Shown: in pieces, positions 56,023-64,000 of the stretch
Layout of the letters: each line of letters begins with the position of its first letter
Numbering within the stretch: the first letter of the stretch is position 1
Assembly (NCBI GenBank): GCA_028023455.1
Contig: JAQFVV010000111.1
Location: forward strand, 2,363,909-2,427,908
DNA length: 64,000 nucleotides
Direction of reading: 5' to 3'
Source of the DNA: Epiperipatus broadwayi
Lineage: Eukaryota > Onychophora > Udeonychophora > Euonychophora > Peripatidae
Made by a program: the position numbers and the translations under genes
Notes under the pieces: generated by a model
Seen by the model: the letters and a program-made list of their open reading frames with translations, nothing else
Told to the model about the DNA's origin: nothing
Database searches by the model: none

Positions 56023-57401
56023 TTTAAAAAAGGAATTTTTATTTTTGATATTAATAAAAAAATGTTTTTTTTTTAAAAGAAGTTTTTTCTGTGTATTGGT
56101 TTCTTTGTTATAATATGTAAATAAAATGTAGTGGCCCGGTAATGGTATATGAAGACATTTTGTTGGAAGAACAACACTACCAAGCAGGATGGATTCTCAT
56201 TCAAATAATTACCTAATTGTTCAGAGTTTATAGACGAATTAAAATGGGCAGAAAGTGCACTTGTAAACTACCCTAGTGCCTCACTGAGTGCCAAAGCATG
56301 AAACCATTGATCTGAGGCTAAGGAGTGGTTTCCAAGGTAGAGATTTTTAAATGTTTTGTTTAACTGGCATTTATGAATAAAGCTTGTTAGAGCAAATTAG
56401 CAGAGCTCTTTATTTATTTATTTTTTAATCCAATAAAATGTTTGTAAATAAGTTGTAACAATCCAATAAAATGTCAATCATTTTACGTTCCAAAATATTT
56501 GAATTTATAATATTAGTCAAGTTAAATTAAAAATCCAGTAGTCTTGCATTGGTGGTCGAGAGGTCAGCACGACTGCCTTATAAGCAGTTGCCCGGGTTGC
56601 AGGTTCACATCCCGACCGATGCTATGACACATGAGGAAAAAAAAAAAAATTAAAAATCCAGTTTTCTTATCTGAAATTTCAAAGCAGTAAAGATAAAAAC
56701 AATACTATATTTATTTTTTGAATAGAGGGTATTTATTCTTCCACATCAGCAGACACTTATTGACCCAATCGACTTGAATTAATAAAATAAAATAAAGTTG
56801 CAAAAGAAACTTAGAAAGTGTAGATGAGTTTGATATGTCTAAAGTTGCAATGAAAAGTTTTACCAAAAGTAAACATAGTTAGATCTTTAAAAAATAATCT
56901 TTTGGTCAATTGCTGTATAGATTATATAGATTATGTGATGCTTGAATATTCAACAGAAAGTTGAGTTCATTCAATTAAGCAAATACTATGTTGGTTAATG
57001 CAGAAATGAAATAATGTACTCAAGATGAGCATATTTCCACTATAACCCTTCTAGAGAGGCAAAACTCTCCATACAATAGTGCTACTTAGTGCAAACTAGA
57101 ATAATCAATGGATGCAGGAAGGTTTATGCATAAAATTCCTACCTAGTTCCTACTCATCCAATATCCCCAGACTAGTTTCTAGCTTGTGGCTTTCATCAGT
57201 GCGAGGCTTGGCTCTGAGAGCACTGCATCTAGATCTTAGGATTTAATGAAACTTTACAGTGGCCACCTTTTACTTTTTTAGCACTCAGATCCAAGACTTC
57301 TCACTAATGAATGTCAAAAGTTAGAAACTAATCTGGGGATATTGGATGAGTAGGCAGTAGATAGGGATTTTATGCACAAACTTTCCTGCATCTATTGATT
57401 A
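56023..57401 (+). repeat. 1.38-kb direct duplication, copy 2
   Basis: This is the partner of 52770-54147. It continues uninterrupted into the rest of the family A repeat at 57401-57505, so it is the more complete copy. Confidence 0.9.
56540..56647 (+). repeat. tRNA-derived SINE (duplicate of the copy at 53286)
   Basis: Identical head, tail and flanking 15-bp repeat (56525-56539 and 56648-56662). It was copied as part of the larger duplication and is not an independent insertion. Confidence 0.85.
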
Positions 57402-57505
57402 CTCTGGCTTGCACTGAGTGGTGCTACTGTGTGCAGAGTTTTGCCTCTGTGAAAAACAACTTGTGTAAGCATAAAGAATGGTGATCATGTGATGTTTCAG
57501 GGTTT
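57061..57505. repeat. Ribozyme repeat family A, complete foldback-type copy
   Basis: The left end GGCAAAACTCTCCATAC and the right part GTGCAGAGTTTTGCC are inverted, and beyond the right arm an extra tail ends GTGATCATGTGATGTTT. Minus hammerhead at 57155-57212 (core intact, helix I with mismatches) and plus relic near 57285-57340 (CTAATGA, dead). Confidence 0.7.
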
Positions 57506-57796
57506 ATATCACTTCTATTTTCCAATGTCATAATAATTTTTTAAATTACGTTATTTGAATATTTTTAGGATTGTTCTGTGCTGTTGAGAACAGTGGTGAA
57601 TGACAGACTTACTGCCTCTGCTAAAGTAGTATCCAGAATATTACCATGCTTTCTAATTATAAATCACCCCCAAACTAAGAATTAGCTGACTTAGGGAAAA
57701 TTTACTAGACTACAAAGTTTATTGAAAATACATTAGTGTAAAAATAATATTCTTAATACATTAAATACTGAAAAGGAAACTACATATTGAAGGACC

Positions 57797-57856
57797 TGGA
57801 TTAAATTTGGGGAGATCTTTTTCACAGCAGATTGAGTAATAGAAAATAATGATGGT
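57797..57856 (+). pseudogene. Tiny RTE/BovB-like LINE 3' fragment
   Basis: GGATTAAATTTGGGGAGATC followed by GCAGATTGAGTAAT and AATAATGATGGTG matches the last 60 bases of the element at 33610-33680, with decay. Confidence 0.65.
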
Positions 57857-58289
57857 GTTTGTGTACTTTAATAATAAACCTATATATTTTCAAAGTAAAT
57901 ACAGGAATATATACCAAAAACCCATAATTTGCTAAGATTATTTAATCTAGTAACACTCATCCACTTCATATCAATTATGCTTACATAGCAGATTCTCAAT
58001 GTAGATTGATGTATATGCATATATACCCAAATAACTTTAATTATATATATGATTTTGATTGTTGTGGATAATTATGTTATCTATTAATACAAAGGAGAAA
58101 AAAAATCTTATGAAAATATCTGACTTTTTTTTAAATTAAAAAATCAAATACTTGTTTTGAATCCATATGTTTAGTTTCAAGCCTTAGCTTAGCTATAAAA
58201 CCTACAGTATCAAACTATATATAATGCCAATGATACAAATTATACATGAAGAAGTATATAATATTTGAATACAAGTATAATATATATAC
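57857..58289. other. AT-rich DNA without recognised genes
   Basis: Nothing definable was seen. Confidence 0.4.
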
Positions 58290-58420
58290 TTTAACATGAA
58301 ATACATATATTGATCGTTTATCTTTTTCACATGTATGTGGTCATGTGTATTGGTTGTATGAGATAAGTTGGATAGCTGAAGGGTGCTTGAAAATCTGGGT
58401 TCAAATCCCCTTTAATTAAG
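58290..58420 (+). repeat. Ribozyme repeat family E, 5'-truncated copy
   Basis: It begins inside the ribozyme at AACATGAAATACATATATTG, continues with CACATGTATGTGGTCATGTG and ends GGTTCAAATCCCC. The hammerhead core half is missing, so it cannot cleave. Confidence 0.65.
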
Positions 58421-58499
58421 GAATAAAATTATAAATGGGAAAAAGGATATTCATATATTTATACATTGGACTATAATTAAATCATATAGGCATATTATT

Positions 58500-59289
58500 A
58501 TTCTTATTATTTTTACCAAAAACACAAAATCAAGTTAAATTCTATGATTAATGTTATAACAGTATTATCATCATTCATATTAATAACAGTCTAATAATTA
58601 TTAAATAAAATAGTATTTTATAATAATTATAAAACGAGTCATTTGGCATTGGATATCTTAAATCCTTTTTAAATTTTTGTTTGATAGCTTTTGTGACATT
58701 TTCTATAATTTTGAAACATTATTGAGAAAATAACATCTATACAATCTAAATCATCTAAGTAGTTGTTTATTGTCTGAGTTTTCCATTTTTATCCACAAAT
58801 TACTTCATGTAGTCTTGCTTTGGTGGTCGAGAGGTCAGTGCGACTGCCTTACGAGCAGTTGCCCAGGTTGCGGGTTCACGTCCCAGCCGATGCTATGACA
58901 CTTGGAAAAAAAAAAATTACTTCATGTATATCATTTGTCAAAGTTTGGGAAGAAATATATACTCTTTCGAAACAGTCTTTTTAATGAGATCCTGTAATGT
59001 AATTAATGGTATTACAGCATTTTGATAAATATTCTCTGTAATTTGACAATATTTTAAATTTTTTGACCAGAATCGATATTCTTATATCAATTGTCTGAGA
59101 ATGGAAAATGGTAGTGATTATTTTTTCTCTAACTGCCAAAGACAATTGAATGTAATTTACAGCGTTATCCTTATTTTTTAAATTGGTTTAGTTGTTTTAG
59201 TTTGTGTCCAGAATTGGGTAGACAAATGATAGAAAACACCTTGTCTTTTTATTTTTTTGTAAATATCAAATATTACTACATTCTTCCAG
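58500..59289 (-). pseudogene. Decayed RTE/BovB-like LINE copy, split by a SINE and a family A unit
   Basis: Successive blocks match the reverse-transcriptase part of the element at 46979-50345: TCAAGTTAAATTCTATGATTAAT, TTTTCCATTTTTATCCACAAAT, and the fragment ACATTCTTCCAGTTATCTGG that equals the element's TTCTTCCAATCATCTGG. No long open frame remains. The SINE at 58812-58913 and the family A unit at 59303-59761 were inserted into it later. Confidence 0.75.
58812..58913 (+). repeat. tRNA-derived SINE
   Basis: Same family as 13968, with TGGTCGAGAGG and GGTTCACGTCC boxes, TATGACACTTGG and an A tail. A perfect 15-bp direct repeat AAATTACTTCATGTA flanks it (58797-58811 and 58914-58928). Confidence 0.85.
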
Positions 59290-59302
59290 TTATCTGGATA
59301 TA

Positions 59303-59761
59303 AAACAGGCAATACTCACTATACGTATGCCACACACAGCAAGCTAGAGTAATCAGTGGATGCCAGAAGGCTTGTGCATAAAATCCCCATCTAATGCCTA
59401 CTCATCCAATATCCCCAGACTAGTTTCTGGCTTGTGGCTTTCATCAGTGAGAAGCCTTGGATCTGAGAGCACTGCACCTACATCTTAGGATCTAATGCAA
59501 CCCTCCAGCAATCACCTTTTATCTCCATTTAACTACAAAACTATGAGTCTTAAACTGAAAACACCTTAATGTTTTCAATCCAAGCCCATCAGCTTATAGT
59601 CATATGGGTCTGAACCCAGTTCAATACCCATACATTTTTGGTGTCTTTGGTTCTTTAACAACCATAGCCACCACTATCCTTTTAGGCACACATATAGTGA
59701 GTATTGCCTATTTTAACAACAGTTATACACAAGCATACTATATGGTGGTCATGTGATGTTT
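59303..59761 (-). mobile_element. Ribozyme repeat family A, single-unit insertion with target duplication
   Basis: A 459-bp insertion, exactly one unit length, is bounded by a 13-bp direct repeat TTATCTGGATATA (59290-59302 and 59762-59774). Internal inverted repeats AGGCAATACTCACTATA and TATAGTGAGTATTGCCT lie near 59307 and 59695. The interrupted RTE reading on the left (TTCTTCCAGTTATCTGG) shows that the target was an old LINE. No coding capacity. Confidence 0.85.
59404..59462 (-). ncRNA. Hammerhead ribozyme, family A, weakened helix II
   Basis: The core CTGATGA, GAAA and GTC triplet are intact and helix I pairs well. Helix II is AAGC/GCCA, leaving only two good pairs, so activity is doubtful. 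Confidence 0.65.
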
Positions 59762-59774
59762 ATCTGGATATATG

Positions 59775-60656
59775 AATGAAAAATTTTAACTATTGTCATG
59801 TGCCCATTGCTTTGTTTTAGTACAAAATTTATCAGTATATTGCAGCATATTCTGCAATGCTTTTAATATAATATCTATTTTTTTAAAAAATATTATTAAT
59901 ATCCAAGTTGTCTTCAAATTGTGATACCATTTAGTGATATATTTTAGCTTAAAATTAAATATTTCTAAAAGTTAGGGATATTAATTATTAATATTGTCAT
60001 GTTTATTAGCTTTTTTTAAAGCTTTTTATTAATTTATATCTTTTATTCTGCTAAATTATCATATCTGTTATATTAGTTGTGCACTGTTATTCAAAAATTT
60101 TCTTTTAATCAAAATTTTCTTTGTATTTAGATGTTTTCATGTCTAATTTTTTTTTTGTATTTTTTGTCAAGGAAAGAAAAACAATCCCATAATTTACTTT
60201 CTGTATAAACTTTACAAGAACAAAAGAAACATGAATTGTAGCTTGATTCTATTTCTTTATCATTTCTGCCTTCATATCCGATCTACCCACTGCCTTTTTA
60301 TTTTCAAACATTTCTATTTTTATAAGATCTTCATAATAATTTTAAAGTATTGTTTAATCCAATCAATGGCATTTTACAAATCTTATTTCTCATTGGATTA
60401 AAAGATTAGCACGTGCAAAAAATTCAGATGAATCGGAATTACTCATATTTAATGTTTTTTTTAATTAAGTTTGGTGAGGAGTTTTGCTTTTCTAATATAT
60501 AGTAAATTTTGATAATTCTGTTTTTCATATTTTATTTATATTGAATTCCGTATTGACTGTATTTTTAATGTGAATAATTCTATAAACATTCAATAATAGT
60601 TCAGCTTAAACTAGCCATAAACTTGTAATTATTCGGTTATTTTATGTTTAAAACAG
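59775..60656. other. AT-rich DNA, possible continuation of LINE decay
   Basis: No open frame is present. Scattered phrases may still be RTE remnants but cannot be aligned with confidence. Confidence 0.35.
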
Positions 60657-61045
60657 GCAAAACTCTTCATACAGTAGTGCCACTTAGTGCAAGCCAGAGT
60701 AATCAAAGGATACCAGAATCACTTGTGTATAAAATCCATATCTAGTGCCTACATCCAATATCCCCAGATTAGTTTCTAGCTTATGGCTTTCATCAATGTG
60801 GAGCCTTGGATCTGAGAGCAGTCCAAGATCCAAGGCTCTTCACTGACAAAAGTCACAAGCTAGAAACTAGTCTGGAGATATTGGATGAGTAGGTACTATA
60901 TAGATATGTTATGCACAAGCCTTCTGGCATCCATTGATTACTCCAGATTTACTGAGTGGCATGACTGTATGGAGAGTTTTGCCTGGTTTAATAACAGTTA
61001 TGAGCAAGCATAAGAAATGGTGATCATGTGATGTTTAATGGTTTT
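60657..61045. repeat. Ribozyme repeat family A, short palindromic copy
   Basis: The left arm starts AACAGGCAAAACTCTTCATAC and the right arm ends GAGAGTTTTGCC plus the tail GTGATCATGTGATGTTTAA. Both hammerhead relics are dead: the minus copy has TTGATGA and the plus copy CTGACAA. The middle of the unit is deleted, so the arms almost meet near 60830. Confidence 0.7.
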
Positions 61046-63090
61046 ATTTTATTTTTATTATAAACATATTATTTATAGCTTTATAATATTATGGAATAAC
61101 TTATTATTTTGCATGCTCTATCTTTTTTCATCATAATATTAGTAGATGATCAACTGATTAGTACCTCATCATCAGTTGAGTTTCTCAAATATAATTTTCT
61201 TTTTTTTTTCTTTTGTAGAACATTAATGTCCCTTGATGTTTAAAATGTCCAAAGATTCTTATTATTATAGGTTTTAATTATTTTAATTCAGTTGATTTTG
61301 TTTACAACTATTAAAATTATAATATTAAATCATCTATGCTCTTTATTACTGTTTTAGAATGCTTTTATTACAAATGACAGTTTCGATTGCCCATCAGTCT
61401 TCTTCAGAACTTCTATTTATATATGTTCATTTGCTAGTAAAAATCTAGGCAAATTATTATATAATTATAAAATAAAAGATGATATAAAATATATAAAAGG
61501 CATTGCATATAATATTGTGAAAAAAATGTAATATGATTTATTATGAATATACTGCGAAATAAGTGAAAAAACAAAAGAACATAATATTGCAATGATTAAA
61601 AATGATAAATCTGCCTTATATGTTTCACAAGCTGCGTAAAAAATAATAAATCTTTAAACTTCATTAAAGAATATAAAATTATGAAATTATATATCAATCT
61701 TCAATAAGTTTAATTAACTGGTCAGGTATAAATGAATGGGAAATTGTATGATATATGGAATATATATCTTTATATGGTTTATATTTTATACATTTTATTA
61801 ATGTTTATGTATTGTATAGTTCATATATTTTATTTTTATGTTTGTAAGATAGTATCATAAAAAGTTCATAGATGTTGAAATATAAGTAATGTGAATTAAA
61901 GGTTAAAATAGATTACAATTACATTGAAGATGCATAAAAATATTTGCTGAAAATGTTTTCTTTTTTGTATTGTTATTATAAATTTATAATTACAACTTTA
62001 AAGTATCGTAATAGATTTCTAACTACAGTATAAGATATTTCCATTGACTCATTGTAAATCAAAAGATTTCGCGAGTATTAATGTGTAATAAGAAATGTCA
62101 ACTTAATCATTGAAGTATTGAATAGCTTCACGCTCTCAGATCTAACTGCTTCAGCTTCACCTATTTATATAGAAAGTAGTTTGAAGTAAAGAAAGGTTCC
62201 CCTCTTTTCTACCAAAACGTAAGCTTGTGGTTAAGACCTGTAGAGGTCCCTACTATCGCATTTTACATGCACATGTTTGAGATTACAGCCTTAGTAAATA
62301 TTGCTATTATAAATAAATATATAGATCGTTATTAACATTATATTTTATATTATTTATTTATAAATTATGTGAAAAAAATAACATAACAGATTATTTCTAT
62401 TTTTGTTAAATAAATATAGATATTTATAAGTAGTTCTTCATCCATATATATTTGTGAAGCAATTCAAAAAATTAAAGCTAGTGAAAAGAAAAGAAGGAAG
62501 CTTTGGATCAAGTAATTATATCATCATTTTCTAATGATGAAAACTTTTTTTTTCTATTTAAAATATCAATTTTTATTCTGATATTAAATAAAATATTTAC
62601 AAAGTATATTTAAATGTAATTATATATTGATCGTGTAGTTTTGAAAAATAAATTTATATGATGTGGCTATGTTCTATAAATGTATATATAGTTATCACTG
62701 TTATGTAGTCTTTTATATTATTTACTTATAAATTATATCAAAAACAACTTAATGGATTATATTTATTTCTATTTTTGATAAATTAATGTAGATATCTATA
62801 TAAAGTTATTCATCCATGTATGTGTGTATCTTTTATTATTTCAGAAGTAATTCAAAAACTTCAAGAATCTTAATAGTTTTTTTAAAAAAAAGGATAAGAA
62901 GAGTCTGTTGATAAGTAATTGTATGAATCAATTTATAAGGATGAAAATCGATTTTATTATTTTTGTTTTTAAAAAAATTATATGTTTAAGTATAGGTGTG
63001 TAAGTTAATTGTGGTGATTTTAATTAAAAATGAAGTCTATACAAATGTATTAAGATAGAATCTTCAGTTTCAGTAAGATTGTAATATCTT
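61046..63090. other. AT-rich DNA without recognised genes
   Basis: A phrase at 61376-61425 (ACAGTTTCGATTGCCC, CTTCTTCAGAACTTCT) matches the arms of the foldback at 7627-7948. Otherwise nothing is recognised. Confidence 0.45.
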
Positions 63091-63480
63091 GATCATTTGA
63101 TGTGATGTGATGTATTATAGCTTCTCCCTAAATGAAGTCAAGAATATCTCAGCAATTATGCCCAGATAAACCTGTTAGCCACCTTATTTCTCATTCCCCA
63201 CTTTAAGTCTTCCCATATTCTGCCCCATCCCATTTCCACAACATAATCTTTGTCAAATCTATGGCCTTTATATCTAAATCCCCCTTATCTTTTCACAAAC
63301 CCAGCATAAAAACCAATAATTCATTTTCTGTATAATCACTTTTTTCATATTTATTCTTCCATAACTTCATTATATTTACCCTTTCTGTTTTCAAGCATTT
63401 ATATTCAATTAACAAATGCCTAATATTTTCTATTTCTTCCTTACATAATAATCCACTTTTTCCCATTTACATGTATATTC
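63091..63480 (-). pseudogene. LINE C-terminal remnant
   Basis: The minus strand from about 63450 reads EEIENIRHLLIEYKCLKTER, then VNIMKLWKNKYEKSD, and stops at the TGA at 63293-63295. The E-x-H-x-x-E-x-x-C pattern resembles the degenerate H...C half of the LINE tail motif (IRHLLIEYKC). Downstream sequence on the same strand may be its 3' region. No catalytic motifs were seen. Confidence 0.4.
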
Positions 63481-63719
63481 TCTTGTAGCTTCATGTTAAA
63501 CTAGTGGCTCCTTTTTGTATAAGAATCTCAAAATGATTTTGGTTTTTTGTCCAAAGTATGAAATGTTTCAACACTCATTTGCTTATATGCATTGTGGATC
63601 TATTAGTAATGGAACATTAAGCATAGAATCTATGGATAAGTGTTTTAATAGCTTGGTTTATAGATGTTTGAGATATCTAGCATACCTGATGGGTTTGTTG
63701 AGCTGGTATATATATATAT

Positions 63720-63923
63720 GATCACAGACGGAGCTCTACCAATAACCCACTAAAGCTTGTTTACAAAAAATACTGAGAGAGAATCGAAAATTCAATATTT
63801 CTTTCAAATTGTCCCCAAAAACCTTTAAACCATGGTTTCAAGCTAATTGGCTTTCGTCAGTAAAGGGTAGGAGGACTAGAAACTAGTTTGAGTGGGCTAT
63901 TGGTAGAGCTCCATCTGTGATCA
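63720..63923. repeat. Ribozyme repeat family F: foldback with a hammerhead
   Basis: Inverted ends of about 30 bp are present: GATCACAGACGGAGCTC and CTACCAATAACCCAC at the left, GTGGGCTATTGGTAG and AGCTCCATCTGTGATC at the right. The interior carries the hammerhead at 63811-63876. No coding capacity. Confidence 0.7.
63811..63876 (-). ncRNA. Hammerhead ribozyme type I, family F
   Basis: On the minus strand the core CTGACGA is at 63860-63854. Helix II is AAGC/GCTT (63853-63850 with 63843-63840) with loop CAATTA. GAA leads into helix III ACC/GGT (the palindrome ACCATGGT), and the cleavage triplet is GTT. Helix I has CCTTTA/TAAAGG next to the core and a short outer GTCC/GGAC pairing across a larger internal loop. 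The core is complete. GTT is a permitted but less favourable cleavage triplet. Confidence 0.65.
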
Positions 63924-64000
63924 TAAAATGCAAGCTATAGGCAGGTTAAAATTTTTTTAACTTCTTTTTGTTTATCGTATATATATATAGTTTAAGAGGA

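Overview
This window is eukaryotic, animal-type repeat DNA: strongly AT-rich, with no operons, no ribosome-binding sites and no long intact cellular gene. Almost everything recognisable is mobile: RTE/BovB-like and other LINE fragments, two hAT transposons, a Ty3/gypsy-like LTR element, tRNA-derived SINEs, remnants resembling Penelope-like (GIY-YIG) elements, foldback elements, and several families that carry hammerhead ribozymes. This mix suggests a metazoan, and my low-confidence guess is a lophotrochozoan such as a cephalopod. Only two short stretches (42565-42740 and 54891-55056, both minus strand) look like possible host exons, and I cannot name either.

Layout. Positions 1-2137 hold a decayed hAT copy. 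Positions 2140-5935 and 12820-15475 form a large imperfect inverted duplication; its left arm gained a LINE tail and its right arm a SINE after duplication. Between the arms lie a foldback (7627-7948), an old RTE copy (9862-11385), a SINE-like copy and a second foldback (12296-12573). A 5'-truncated LINE tail sits between two (AAT)n tracts (16375-18001). Positions 18550-37110 carry Penelope-like remnants, ribozyme-bearing repeats (19991-20838, 22790-23720, 27540-27800, 29211-31131, 32025-32200, 34100-35052, 36600-37110), a 3054-bp hAT element with a perfect 8-bp target duplication (24136-27189) and a truncated RTE copy (33034-33690). Positions 37110-46380 are mostly quiet. Positions 46382-57505 are dense: a 298-bp tandem duplication, the fullest RTE copy, then an LTR element whose gag frame runs straight into a segment resembling the golgin GM130 (GOLGA2), followed by a near-identical 1.38-kb direct duplication on either side of a second LTR. 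Positions 57500-64000 carry further RTE, SINE, ribozyme-repeat and LINE remnants.

The main discovery is hammerhead ribozymes. Three sequence-unrelated repeat families each contain a type I hammerhead fold: CTGANGA core, short helix II, GAAA, a very short helix III and a helix I with an internal loop. All three have a self-complementary or near-self-complementary helix III, the feature expected for ribozymes acting as dimers. The largest family has a monomer of about 456-460 bp. It occurs as single units, head-to-tail tandems and tandem palindromes, each flanked by 11-13-bp target duplications, which matches the architecture known for animal retrozymes and Penelope-associated hammerheads. The second main finding is the gag-GM130 fusion frame, an apparent capture of a host gene segment by an LTR retrotransposon.
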